Shown: positions 31,510 through 39,485, counted from the first letter of the stretch. The stretch: 43,032 nucleotides of DNA from Kribbella caucasensis (GCF_004361855.1 NZ_SNWQ01000035.1:25214-68245), one strand, 5' to 3'. Notes: generated by a model from the letters alone, not told the origin. Numbers and translations: made by a program.

Positions 31510-32265
31510 ATGGATGCCTTCGAGGACGACTTCGACGGACCAGAGCTCAACACTGCGGTGTGGTTCCCCTACTACCTCCCGCACTGGAGCTCCCGCGCAA
31601 CCACAGCAGCGCAGTACGAGATCGGGGACACCCGTCTGCGCCTGACCATCCCGCCGGAGCAGGGACTGTGGTGCGGGGACGACCATAAGCCGCCGCTGCG
31701 CGTGTCGGGGATTCAGTCGGGCAACTCCTCTGGCCCGATCGGCGGCACCGTTGGGCAGCAGCCGTTCCGCGAGGGGCTGGTCGTGCGGGAGGAGCAGGAG
31801 CCGTTCTGGGGTTGGACGCCCCAGTACGGCCACATCGAACTGCGCGCCAGCGCCGACATCTCCCCACGATCGATGGTGTCGCTGTGGATGGTCGGTCTGG
31901 AGGACGAGCCGGAGCGGTGCGGGGAGATCTGTGTGATGGAGGTGTTCGGCAGGGATATCCGACCGGGCGAGTCCGCAGCGGTCGGGATGGGGATGAAGCA
32001 GCTCCGCGACCCCTCGCTACCCCATGACTTCGAGTTCGTCAGGCTGCCGATCGACATCGGCGAGTTCCACTCGTACTCCGTCCGCTGGTCGCCCGGGCTG
32101 GCCGAGTTCGCGGTCGACGGGGAGGTGCTCCGGCGCTGCCCGAGCCCGCCGGAGTACCCGCTGCAGTTGATGCTCGCGGTGTTCGACTTCCCCGAGTGGT
32201 CTAGGGGTAACGACGAGGATCTGGTACCGGCGTTCGTGGTCGATCACGTCCGCGGCTCCGACTGA
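31510..32265 (+). CDS. GH16-like (laminarinase/concanavalin fold) protein
   Basis: A 251-residue beta-jelly-roll protein of the GH16 type (start FEDDFDGPELNTAVWFPYYL; GHIELRASADISPRSMVSLW; SYSVRWSPGLAEFAVDGEVL). The usual catalytic motif EIDxxE reads EICVME here (139-144): both Glu remain but the central Asp is Cys. No signal peptide is seen, unusual for a GH16 glycanase, so it may be cytoplasmic or not a hydrolase. The ATG at 31510 has only a weak Shine-Dalgarno. It is divergent from ECF41. Confidence 0.8.
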   Translation: MDAFEDDFDGPELNTAVWFPYYLPHWSSRATTAAQYEIGDTRLRLTIPPEQGLWCGDDHKPPLRVSGIQSGNSSGPIGGTVGQQPFREGLVVREEQEPFWGWTPQYGHIELRASADISPRSMVSLWMVGLEDEPERCGEICVMEVFGRDIRPGESAAVGMGMKQLRDPSLPHDFEFVRLPIDIGEFHSYSVRWSPGLAEFAVDGEVLRRCPSPPEYPLQLMLAVFDFPEWSRGNDEDLVPAFVVDHVRGSD

Positions 32266-32268
32266 CGC

Positions 32269-32274
32269 TAAGGT
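32269..32274 (+). promoter_or_regulatory. Putative -10 of the trp leader transcript
   Basis: TAAGGT, 8 bases before the leader peptide ATG. A start of transcription about 7 bases downstream would make the leader mRNA nearly leaderless. No clear -35 is visible. Confidence 0.4.
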
Positions 32275-32281
32275 CGTCAGC

Positions 32282-32320
32282 ATGATCATGCGTACGAGCA
32301 GCTGGTGGGCCGTCACCTAG
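32282..32320 (+). CDS. trpL: trp operon leader peptide
   Basis: Encodes MIMRTSSWWAVT, 12 residues with two adjacent Trp codons (32303-32308) and a stop at 32318-32320. It lies 94 bases before trpD. Slow decoding of the Trp codons when charged tRNA-Trp is scarce would hold the ribosome in the first attenuator segment. The second ATG (32288) could be the start instead. Confidence 0.88.
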   Translation: MIMRTSSWWAVT

Positions 32321-32380
32321 ACGGCCCCGCTGCTCGCGCGCTCCAACGGCCGTCTCGTCGAGGCGGCCGTTTCGTATCTC
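32295..32380 (+). promoter_or_regulatory. Tryptophan transcription attenuator
   Basis: All classic pairings are visible. Stem 1:2: CGAGCAGC/GCTGCTCG (32295-32302, 32329-32336) enclosing GGGCCGTC/GACGGCCC (32307-32314, 32320-32327). Antiterminator 2:3: AGACGGCC (32319-32326) with GGCCGTCT (32348-32355). Terminator 3:4: AACGGCCGTCTC/GAGGCGGCCGTT (32345-32356, 32360-32371) followed by a T-rich run. The Trp codons lie inside segment 1, so stalling frees segment 2 to form the antiterminator. Confidence 0.9.
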
Positions 32381-32414
32381 CTCGGCAGACGACCCTGCAC
32401 CCCGAGGAGAACCC

Positions 32415-33494
32415 ATGACAACCCGTACTACGGACCGCATCCCGCCCGGATCCAGGGCGGCGGATCGCGTTTCGCCGACCGGGAGCGACCGCACGTGGGC
32501 CGGACTCATTGGCGAGCTGCTCGACGGGCGGGATCTCGATCCGCCGGACACGGCCGGGGCGATGGAGCAACTGGTCCGGGGCAACGCGTCGCCGGCCCAG
32601 GTGTCGGGATTCCTGATCGCGCTCCGAGCGAAAGGCGAGACGGCGGCCGAGATCGCCGGTCTCGCCGCGGCGTTGCGTGGCCAGGCGACTCCCGTCGAGA
32701 TCCCCGGCCCCACCATCGACCTCGTCGGCACCGGCGGCGATCGGCTCGGCGTGGTGAACGTGTCCACGATGGCCGCGATCGTGGTCGCCGCCACGGGGAC
32801 GACCGTGGTGAAGCACGGCGGTCGCGCGGCGTCCTCGCCGACCGGGGGTTCCGCCGATCTCGTGGAGGCGCTCGGCGTACGGCTGGACCTGTCCCCGACC
32901 GAGACGGCCCGGGTCGCGCGCGAGGCGCGGATCACGTTCCTCTTCGCGCCGCAGTACAACCCGGGCCTCAAACAAGTGGCCGTAGTACGACGTGAGCTGG
33001 CGGTACCGACCGCGTTCAACGTGCTCGGACCGTTGATCAATCCCGCGGACCCAGCGTTCGGTTTGGTCGGAGTCGCGGCTGCACGGATGCAGCCGGTGAT
33101 CGCGGCTGTGCTCGCCGAGCGGGGGTGTACTGCACTGGTGGTTCGCGGGGAGGACGGACTGGACAAGGTCACGACGACTGGTCCGTCACGTGTGCTCGTG
33201 GTTCGTGATGGGTCGGTCGGCGAGGTCCTGCTCGATCCGGTCTCGCTCGGGTTGCGGCGGAGCTCACTGGACGAGCTGCGCGATTCGGATGCGGTTGGCG
33301 TTCTGCGGCGACTGCTCGACGGAGTACGTGGGCCCGTGCGCGACGTAGTACTGCTCAACGCCGCCGCTGCATTGACCACACTCACGGGAGGGTCGCTGGT
33401 TGAGCAGTTGCCGCTCTGCATTGAGCGGTGTGCCGAGGCGATCGACAGTGGTGCCGCTGCGGCGACAGTCGATCGCTGGGTGGCCGTAGCCTGA
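32415..33494 (+). CDS. trpD: Anthranilate phosphoribosyltransferase-like protein
   Basis: A 359-residue protein of the TrpD family (joins anthranilate to PRPP in Trp synthesis). PRPP loop GTGGD (105-109), NVST (115-118), KHGGRAASS (133-141) and FNVLGPLINP (201-210) are present. Two key positions differ from typical TrpD: the KHGN Asn is Gly (136), and the Mg-binding DE pair reads D250-K251 (EDGLDKV). It may be a weak or specialised paralogue. It is controlled by the attenuator upstream, and an ECF sigma gene follows after 5 bases. Confidence 0.9.
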   Translation: MTTRTTDRIPPGSRAADRVSPTGSDRTWAGLIGELLDGRDLDPPDTAGAMEQLVRGNASPAQVSGFLIALRAKGETAAEIAGLAAALRGQATPVEIPGPTIDLVGTGGDRLGVVNVSTMAAIVVAATGTTVVKHGGRAASSPTGGSADLVEALGVRLDLSPTETARVAREARITFLFAPQYNPGLKQVAVVRRELAVPTAFNVLGPLINPADPAFGLVGVAAARMQPVIAAVLAERGCTALVVRGEDGLDKVTTTGPSRVLVVRDGSVGEVLLDPVSLGLRRSSLDELRDSDAVGVLRRLLDGVRGPVRDVVLLNAAAALTTLTGGSLVEQLPLCIERCAEAIDSGAAAATVDRWVAVA

Positions 33495-33499
33495 CGTAG

Positions 33500-34423
33500 G
33501 TGGACGAGGATGCCTTCGGTCGACTGGTAGCTCCACTTCGAGGCGAACTGCACGCGCACTGCTACCGGATGCTCGGTTCGGACCACGACGCCGAGGACGC
33601 AGTACAGGACACGCTGCTGCGCGCCTGGAGCCACCTGGATACCTTCGAGGACCGCGGGACCTTGCGTCCGTGGCTCTACAAGATCGCCACCAACCGCTGC
33701 CTGACACAGCTTGAGCGGCGAGGTCGCAGGGAGCTGCCGACCGACCTGTCTGCACCACAGGCGGAGACGACCTGGCTGGAGCCGTACCCCGAGCACCGGC
33801 TGGCGTGGACGGCACAGTTGAGCCCCGAAGCACGTGTGATCGCCTTGGAGAGTGTCGAACTGGCCTTCGTCGCCTCGCTGCAACACCTGTCAGCGCTACA
33901 GCGGGCAGTGCTGCTCCTTCGGGACGTCCTGGCCTTCGCCGCACAAGAGGTGGCCGACCTGCTCGACACCACGGTCGCAGCGGTCAACAGTGCGCTACAG
34001 CGAGCCCGCAAGGTGATCGGTGGAGTCCCGTCACAGCAGACCGAACTGGCGTCGCTGGGCGAAACCGAACAACGCAACCTGGCCCGCCGGTACATGGCCG
34101 CGTGGGAGGCGGGTGACGTCGATGCGATCGTGGCGATGCTGGCCGACGACGCGAAGTACTCGATGCCGCCGGTACCGCAGTGGTTCTCCGGGCGCGACGG
34201 GATCCGCGGGTTCCTGGTCGACGGTCCGCTGCAGGACCGGTGGCGGTTCCTGCCGACCCGGGCGAACGGGCAGCTCGCGTTCGGCACATACCGGTGGGAG
34301 GACGGCCGCTACATCCCGTCCGGCCTCGATCTCCTCGTACTACGCGCTGGCGCGATCGCGGAGGTGGTCTCGTTCCTGGAAGCCGACTTCACGTCGTTCG
34401 GTTTGCCGGAGGAACTTTTCTGA
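33500..34423 (+). CDS. ECF sigma factor with SnoaL-like C-terminus (SigG/ECF56-like)
   Basis: A 307-residue sigma factor. Region 2 (HCYRMLGSDHDAEDAVQDTL, about 20-39, then RPWLYKIATNRCLTQLE), region 4 (LSALQRAVLLLRDVLAFAAQ, then ALQRARKVIGG) and a C-terminal SnoaL/NTF2-like domain (about 190-305) fit the SigG/sigma-70 X5 group. The GTG start lies 5 nt after the trpD stop with a weak Shine-Dalgarno, so translation is probably coupled to trpD. No anti-sigma factor is adjacent; the tandem SnoaL-like protein downstream may work with it. Confidence 0.9.
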   Translation: MDEDAFGRLVAPLRGELHAHCYRMLGSDHDAEDAVQDTLLRAWSHLDTFEDRGTLRPWLYKIATNRCLTQLERRGRRELPTDLSAPQAETTWLEPYPEHRLAWTAQLSPEARVIALESVELAFVASLQHLSALQRAVLLLRDVLAFAAQEVADLLDTTVAAVNSALQRARKVIGGVPSQQTELASLGETEQRNLARRYMAAWEAGDVDAIVAMLADDAKYSMPPVPQWFSGRDGIRGFLVDGPLQDRWRFLPTRANGQLAFGTYRWEDGRYIPSGLDLLVLRAGAIAEVVSFLEADFTSFGLPEELF

Positions 34424-34492
34424 TCGTCCGCGATGAGTTCGGCGAACTTCCCGGGTTCTAGTTCCGACAACTCTCTGAGTGGAAGGAGCTCC

Positions 34493-35302
34493 ATGATGAC
34501 CATGGACGAGCAGGAGATCCGCGACTTGATCGAACGCTGGGCCGGCGCCGTACACGCGGGCGACCTGGCCGGCGTACTCGCGAACCACTCGGCTGACGTG
34601 GTGATGTTCGACGTACCTCCGCCGTACGACGGGGTGCGCGGGATCGACGCCTACCGCGAGACCTGGCCAGGCTTCTTCGAGTGGCAGGCGCGCGGGGCGT
34701 CGTTCGAGATCCTGTCGCTCGACGTGACCGCTGGGGCCGACGTGGCATTCGCGTTCGCGCTGCTGCGATGCGGGATGCCCGACGAGAACCCGGACAACCG
34801 CCTGCGCCTCACGATCGGCTTGCGCAAGGTGGACGAGCAGTGGGTGATCACGCACGAACATCACTCGTTCCCGCACGACGAAATCCCGGCGGGCGTTGCC
34901 GAGGATGCCGTTCGGGACCTGATCGCGAACTGGTCGACGCTGACCGCCACCAAGGACCTCGACGGGATGATGAGCGACATCGCGGACGAGGTGGTGTCGT
35001 ACGAGCTCGAAGGCAACTACACCGGCAAACCCGCCGTACGCGAGGTCTGCAAGGCCGGTCTGGAAACCCCTCTAGGCAAGGTGGAACTGGCCGTCACCGA
35101 TCTGACCGTTGCTACCGCCAACGATCTAGTCGTTGCCTGGGGCATCGATCACGTCACGGTCGAGACAGCGAACGGTTCCGCTGACTCCGAACAACATCGC
35201 TCGACCCGGGTCTTCAAGCACCTCCCGAACGGCTGGCGGCTGATCCACCAGCACCTGTCCGTCCCCAGCTTCATGGCTCAAGGGAGTCGAGCCAGGCGGT
35301 GA
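34493..35302 (+). CDS. Tandem SnoaL-like (NTF2-fold) protein
   Basis: A 269-residue soluble protein with two repeats of the SnoaL/DUF4440 fold, about 4-128 (EQEIRDLIERWAGAVHAGDL to WVITHEHHS) and 138-262 (EDAVRDLIANWSTLTATKDL to WRLIHQHLS). The repeats clearly align, suggesting internal duplication. The ATG at 34493 has AAGGAG 5 nt upstream; the longer frame is unneeded. Ligand unknown. It follows an ECF sigma factor that itself ends in this fold. The last 32 bases overlap the convergent TetR gene. Confidence 0.85.
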   Translation: MMTMDEQEIRDLIERWAGAVHAGDLAGVLANHSADVVMFDVPPPYDGVRGIDAYRETWPGFFEWQARGASFEILSLDVTAGADVAFAFALLRCGMPDENPDNRLRLTIGLRKVDEQWVITHEHHSFPHDEIPAGVAEDAVRDLIANWSTLTATKDLDGMMSDIADEVVSYELEGNYTGKPAVREVCKAGLETPLGKVELAVTDLTVATANDLVVAWGIDHVTVETANGSADSEQHRSTRVFKHLPNGWRLIHQHLSVPSFMAQGSRARR

Positions 35303-35897
35303 GGCGGGCGGCTTCACCGGTCATGACGGCCGGGTCGCGCAGGGCGTTCGCGAGCAGCGACATGCCTTGGTACGTGCTGACCAGGGTGATCGCGTCACCG
35401 GCCGGATCAGGTCGACCGAGTGCACGGAACTGGGCTTCGACCCAGTCCAGGAGCAGCCGAATCACCTTGCCTGCTTCGACATCCAGGCCGCCCTCGGCGC
35501 GTTTGTCCAGCTCGACGGCGAGGGTGCCGGTGGGGCATCCGTAGCGTGCCGCGGTCTCGCTCTCGCCGGCCCACGTCCGGACCAGACCCTTGAGACGGTC
35601 GCGGGGATCGGGCCGGCGCTCGAGGACGGCGGTGAGCTCGTACAGCGCGCGGGTGTGTTCGATCAGCGCCGCGGCGACGAGTTCGTCCTTGGACTTGAAG
35701 TAGTAGTAGACGTTGCCCACCGGTACGTCGGCGTCGCGCGCGATGTCGGCGATGGTGGTCCGCTCCGCGCCCTGCCGATGCACGACCCGGGCGGCGGACG
35801 CCATCAGCCGCTGCCGCTTGGCGGTCGCGATCCTGGCCCGGGAACTGGTCCCGGTCTGCGAGTCAGTCACCTGACTAACAGTACCTCGGCAAATCAT
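35271..35897 (-). CDS. TetR-family transcriptional regulator
   Basis: A 208-residue regulator. HTH at about 30-75 (TTIADIARDADVPVGNVYYYF) and a C-terminal ligand domain of the YerO/AcrR_C-like type (CPTGTLAVELDKR). The ATG at 35897 has AGAGGA 7 nt upstream; GTG 35870 is an alternative. It is divergent from the NmrA-like oxidoreductase, with a palindrome between them that it probably binds to repress both. Confidence 0.9.
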   Translation of the reverse strand: MICRGTVSQVTDSQTGTSSRARIATAKRQRLMASAARVVHRQGAERTTIADIARDADVPVGNVYYYFKSKDELVAAALIEHTRALYELTAVLERRPDPRDRLKGLVRTWAGESETAARYGCPTGTLAVELDKRAEGGLDVEAGKVIRLLLDWVEAQFRALGRPDPAGDAITLVSTYQGMSLLANALRDPAVMTGEAARLTAWLDSLEP

Positions 35898-35908
35898 GCT
35901 AGCGTCCT

Positions 35909-35934
35909 CTGAGTCAGCCAACTAACTAACTCAG
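35909..35934. promoter_or_regulatory. Likely TetR operator
   Basis: A 26-bp interrupted palindrome with outer arms CTGAGT/ACTCAG and inner arms GTCAG/CTAAC (GTYAG...CTRAC). A related palindrome AGTCA-GTCACC-TGACT lies at 35861-35876 at the start of the regulator gene. Both sit in or next to the divergent promoter region. Confidence 0.6.
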
Positions 35935-35942
35935 GAGATCTG

Positions 35943-36788
35943 ATGATCGTCGTTACAGGTGCCACGGGAAATGTCGGACGTGAGCTGGTCCGGCGGCTGA
36001 TCGAAGCAGGCGAATCCGTCACCGCGGTGGCGCGCCACGTCACCGCCGTACCGGACGGGGTTCGGGCGTTGGCCGCAGACCTGACCGATCCCGACAGTCT
36101 GCGGCCGGCGTTGGACGGGGCCGATGCGTTGTTCTTGATGCTTCCGGGTGACGTCCTTGGCGCACGCGACGGCGTGTCGAAGGTGGTCGACCTCGCCCGG
36201 CTCAGCGGCGTACGGCGGGTTGTGCTGCTGACATCGCAGTCGGCCGCGAGCCGACCGGAATCGGCAGGGCATGGTCAGCGGGTGCTGGAGTTCGAGGAGG
36301 ACGTCCGGCGATCCGGGATGGAGTGGACGATCGTGCGGCCCGGCGGGATCGCGTCCAACGCGTTCGCCTGGGCCGAGAGCATCCGGACCGGTCGGACGAT
36401 GGCGGCGCCGTTCGCCGAAGTCGGTCTGCCGCTGGTCGATCCCGACGACATCGCAGCGGTCGCGGCCGCAGTGCTGCGGGAGCCGGCGGCCCACCAAGGC
36501 AGGATCTACGAGCTCACCGGGCCCGAGTTGGTCAACCCGCGGCAGATCGCGGCGGCGATCGGTGCGGCCCTGGGCGAGCCGGTCGAGTTCGTCGAGCAGA
36601 CCCGCGAGCAGGCCCGGGCTCAGATGCTGACGTTCATGCCCGAGCCGGTGGTCGACGGCACCCTCGCCATCCTCGGCGAACCGAACGAGCGGGAGTTGCG
36701 GATCAGCCCGGACGTCGAGGACGTGCTCGGCCGACGCCCGAATCCCTTCAGTGCTTGGGCCGAGCGCAACGTGGTGGCCTTCCGCTGA
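35943..36788 (+). CDS. NmrA/SDR-type NAD(P)-binding oxidoreductase
   Basis: A 281-residue Rossmann-fold protein. The nucleotide loop is TGATGNVGRE (5-14); the substrate region is extended and atypical (WTIVRPGGIASNAFAWAESI). It lacks a clear YxxxK, as do NmrA-like redox sensors and quinone-oxidoreductase-like members. The ATG at 35943 has AGGAG 6 nt upstream. It is probably repressed by the divergent TetR, in the usual arrangement for electrophile or quinone detoxification; this is inferred. Confidence 0.88.
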   Translation: MIVVTGATGNVGRELVRRLIEAGESVTAVARHVTAVPDGVRALAADLTDPDSLRPALDGADALFLMLPGDVLGARDGVSKVVDLARLSGVRRVVLLTSQSAASRPESAGHGQRVLEFEEDVRRSGMEWTIVRPGGIASNAFAWAESIRTGRTMAAPFAEVGLPLVDPDDIAAVAAAVLREPAAHQGRIYELTGPELVNPRQIAAAIGAALGEPVEFVEQTREQARAQMLTFMPEPVVDGTLAILGEPNERELRISPDVEDVLGRRPNPFSAWAERNVVAFR

Positions 36789-36827
36789 TCCCGATCGCCG
36801 CCTGAGGAGCTCAGCCGGGATCAGCCG

Positions 36828-36859
36828 ACTGACCGTGCGACGTACGGCGCACGGTCAGT
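36828..36859. terminator. Strong bidirectional terminator
   Basis: A perfect 12-bp stem ACTGACCGTGCG/CGCACGGTCAGT with an 8-base loop, between the convergent oxidoreductase and methyltransferase genes. A second hairpin, CTGATCCC/GGGATCAG (36785-36792, 36817-36824), precedes it. Confidence 0.8.
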
Positions 36860-36869
36860 GGTGGATCGA

Positions 36870-37703
36870 TCAGGGCTTGATGCCGACGCCGACCCAGAGG
36901 CTGCACTTGACGTCGGTGAACTCACCCTTGGCGACCAGGTCGTCGGTCTCCTTGTCCGGGTACCAGTTGAACGGCATCACGACACCGGGCTCGACCAGCT
37001 CGGTGCCCTCGAAGAACCGCTCGACCTCTTCCTTGCTGCGGACCTGCGCGTCACCGCCGTCGGCCTTGTACACCTGGATCACGCGCTCCCACAGGTCCGG
37101 CGCGAAGTCCGGCGTACAGTGCGAGAACATCAGGTACGAGCCCGGCGCGACCGCGTCGACCAGTTGCTTGACCAGGTCGTACGGCTTCAGCGCGTCGGGC
37201 AGGTAGTGGAACACCCCGACCAGGCTGACCGCGACCGGCTTGCTCAGGTCGAGAGTCTCCTTCACCTCATCCGACTCGAGGATCGACTGCGGGTCGATCA
37301 CATCGGCTTCCAGGTAGGCCGTCTTACCCTCTTCCGAGCTCACCAGCAACGCGCGGGAGTGGGCGAGCACGATCGGGTCGTTGTCGACGTACACGACCTT
37401 GGCGTCCGGCGTGACCTCCTGCACCACCTCGTGCAGGTTCGGGCTGGTCGGGATCCCGGTGCCGATGTCGAGGAACTGGGTGATGCCGCGCTCGGCCGCA
37501 TACCTGGCGGCGCGGTGCATCCACATCCGGTTGGACTGCGCGGCGGTCCGGAAGCCCGGGAACACCTCGAGCAGGTGCTCGGCGGTCTGCCGGTCCATCG
37601 CGAAGTTCGTCTTGCCCCCGAGGAAGTAGTCATACACCCGCGCACCGTGCGGCCGGTCCAGTCCCAGCCGTCCGTCGAGGCTCGTATCCGTGCTGTCGCT
37701 CAT
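36870..37703 (-). CDS. SAV2177-type S-adenosylmethionine methyltransferase
   Basis: A 277-residue protein of the actinobacterial SAM-dependent methyltransferase family DUF574/SAV2177. The family start RPHGARVYDYFLGGKTNFA (about 17-35), SAM motif I FLDIGTGIPTSPNLHEV (77-93) and the acidic turn YVDNDPIVL (105-113) are present. Substrate unknown; these genes occur in many copies in Streptomyces and relatives. The ATG at 37703 begins MSDST; the longer frame adds an unconvincing Cys-rich leader. Confidence 0.9.
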   Translation of the reverse strand: MSDSTDTSLDGRLGLDRPHGARVYDYFLGGKTNFAMDRQTAEHLLEVFPGFRTAAQSNRMWMHRAARYAAERGITQFLDIGTGIPTSPNLHEVVQEVTPDAKVVYVDNDPIVLAHSRALLVSSEEGKTAYLEADVIDPQSILESDEVKETLDLSKPVAVSLVGVFHYLPDALKPYDLVKQLVDAVAPGSYLMFSHCTPDFAPDLWERVIQVYKADGGDAQVRSKEEVERFFEGTELVEPGVVMPFNWYPDKETDDLVAKGEFTDVKCSLWVGVGIKP

Positions 37704-37825
37704 CGATGAATCCAATCCACAGGCGCAATCACAGTCGCCTTGAATCGTAGCGGTCCAACAACACCCGGTGACACCCGCTCCGGCGGTTCTTGTCCAGGCC
37801 TTCACATCTGTTGCGCATCGGGCAG

Positions 37826-39061
37826 CTATTGCGTAGCGAGCTTCGACGCGCGGAGGTGAAGGTAGTTCTGCTCGGGGACGCTGGCAGTCGAACGGGCCGC
37901 ACGAAGGTAGGCGGCACGGGCTCCTTCACGGTCACCGGCCAGCTCGAGAAGATGACCGCGAACCGCATCGAACCGGTGTGAGCGTCTGGCCGGATCGTCC
38001 CCGGCCAGCGTGCCGAGCAGGGCCAGTCCCGCGCGTGGGCCGCGAACGTTTGCGACCGCGACCGCCCGGCTGAGCCTGACCATCGGGCCCGGCGCGACGT
38101 ACTCCAGGGTTTCGTAGAGCGCCAGGATCTGCGGCCAGTCCGTCGCGGCGGCCGTTGGCGCCTCGTCGTGAACCGCCGCGATCGCGGCCTGGAGCTGGTA
38201 CGGGCCGACCGGATGCCGGCCTAGCGTTTTGGCCAGCAACTCAAGACCTTCCTGGATCTCTGCGGCATCCCAGCGGGACCGGTCCTGGTCCTCCAGCGGG
38301 ATCAGCTCTCCGTTGTCGCCGGTCCGGGCTGGACGGCGTGCGTCGGTCAGAAGCATGAGGGCGAGCAGTCCCACGACCTCACCTTCCGTCGGCAGCAGCC
38401 GGGCCAATAGCCGGGTGAGCCGGATCGCCTCGGTCGACAGGTCGATCCTGTGCAGGATCGGTCCCGAACTGGCCGTGTATCCCTCGTTGAAGATCAGGTA
38501 CAGAACACTGAGGACGGCCTGCACACGTACGGCGAGATCCTCCGTCGGCGGGAGCTCGAACGTCCGCTGCGCGGCGGCGATAGTGTGTTTCGCCCGGGTG
38601 ATGCGTTTGGCCATGGTCGCCTCGGGGACGAGGAACGCAGCGGCGATCTCCTTCGTGGTGAGCCCACCGACCGCCCGCAAGGTCAGGGCGACCTGGGCCG
38701 TCGGCGGCAGCACCGGATGGCAGCACATGAACACCAAGCTGAGCGTGTCGTCCGAGTCCGGCGGTTGCTCGTCCGCTGGGGGAGCGATCGCCTCGTCGGC
38801 GGCACGTTCCTCGCGGGTGGCACGTTCCTCGCGATGCCGTCGCCTGTTGTCGCTGCGCCACTGATCGATGAGCTGCCTATGGGCGACGGTCAGCAGCCAG
38901 GCTCGCGGCCGGCTCGGAACCCCCTCGACCGGCCACTGCCCCAGCGCGGCGATCACAGCTTCCTGCGTGGCGTCCTCGCAGGCGTCGAACTGCCCGTACC
39001 GCCGGGAGAGCGTGGCGACGACCTGCGGCACCAGTTCGCGCAGCAGCTCCTCCATCGTCAC
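37826..39061 (-). CDS. ECF42-type RNA polymerase sigma factor (second)
   Basis: A 411-residue sigma factor with the same layout as the one at 21801: region 2 (RYGQFDACEDATQEAVIAAL, RAWLLTVAHRQLIDQWRSD), region 4 (LVFMCCHPVLPPTAQVALTL, AAFLVPEATMAKRITRAKH) and the TPR-like C-terminal domain (EGYTASSG, LMLLTDARRPAR, PVGPYQLQAAIAAVHD). The GTG start at 39061 overlaps the DGPF stop; ATG 39055 is an alternative. The two ECF42 proteins are clearly related but not near identical, so this is not a recent duplication. Confidence 0.93.
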   Translation of the reverse strand: MTMEELLRELVPQVVATLSRRYGQFDACEDATQEAVIAALGQWPVEGVPSRPRAWLLTVAHRQLIDQWRSDNRRRHREERATREERAADEAIAPPADEQPPDSDDTLSLVFMCCHPVLPPTAQVALTLRAVGGLTTKEIAAAFLVPEATMAKRITRAKHTIAAAQRTFELPPTEDLAVRVQAVLSVLYLIFNEGYTASSGPILHRIDLSTEAIRLTRLLARLLPTEGEVVGLLALMLLTDARRPARTGDNGELIPLEDQDRSRWDAAEIQEGLELLAKTLGRHPVGPYQLQAAIAAVHDEAPTAAATDWPQILALYETLEYVAPGPMVRLSRAVAVANVRGPRAGLALLGTLAGDDPARRSHRFDAVRGHLLELAGDREGARAAYLRAARSTASVPEQNYLHLRASKLATQ

Positions 39062-39417
39062 ATCGCCGGTGGCTGGTCCATGATCTGCCGAACCTCCATC
39101 GGGAACTCGATGTACTTGACCACCCTGGACACGATCTCGAGCGCCCGTTCCTCGGTTCCCTCGATGATCCAGTATCCGGCCAGCGACTCCTTCACCTCCG
39201 CGAACGGACCGTCGGTCGGCAGCGCTGCGTCGTCGACGAACCGCGCCGTCTTCGCGGCGCGCGGATCCATCAGCTTCTGCGAGTCGACCAGCTCCCCGGA
39301 CTCCCGCAGCTCCGCGTCGATACCCATCAGCAACGCGTGCATCTCGGCGATCCACTCCGGCGTCCGGTCCCGCAGCGTCTCACCGACACCGCCGAACATC
39401 ATGATCATGTACTTCAT
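39058..39417 (-). CDS. DGPF/YCII-domain protein, ECF42 partner (second)
   Basis: A 119-residue YCII-family protein with TDGPFAEVKESLAGYWIIE. GAGGAGG lies 5 nt before the ATG. The stop overlaps the sigma factor start (GTGA), the usual ECF42 arrangement. A TGTCCA-N17-CGAC element 42-68 bases upstream resembles the ECF42 promoter of the first pair. Confidence 0.9.
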   Translation of the reverse strand: MKYMIMMFGGVGETLRDRTPEWIAEMHALLMGIDAELRESGELVDSQKLMDPRAAKTARFVDDAALPTDGPFAEVKESLAGYWIIEGTEERALEIVSRVVKYIEFPMEVRQIMDQPPAM

Positions 39418-39458
39418 CAGTCCTCCTCGGTCCCGGCCCGCGGCCGGCTCACCCTGTG

Positions 39459-39485
39459 GTCGGCACCGCCAATCGATTCTGGACA
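39459..39485 (-). promoter_or_regulatory. Probable ECF42-type promoter (second pair)
   Basis: On the minus strand TGTCCA (plus 39480-39485), 17 bases, CGAC (plus 39459-39462). It differs from the first pair's TGTCGA-N18-CGAC by one base and one spacer position, which could give each ECF42 its own targets. Confidence 0.5.
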
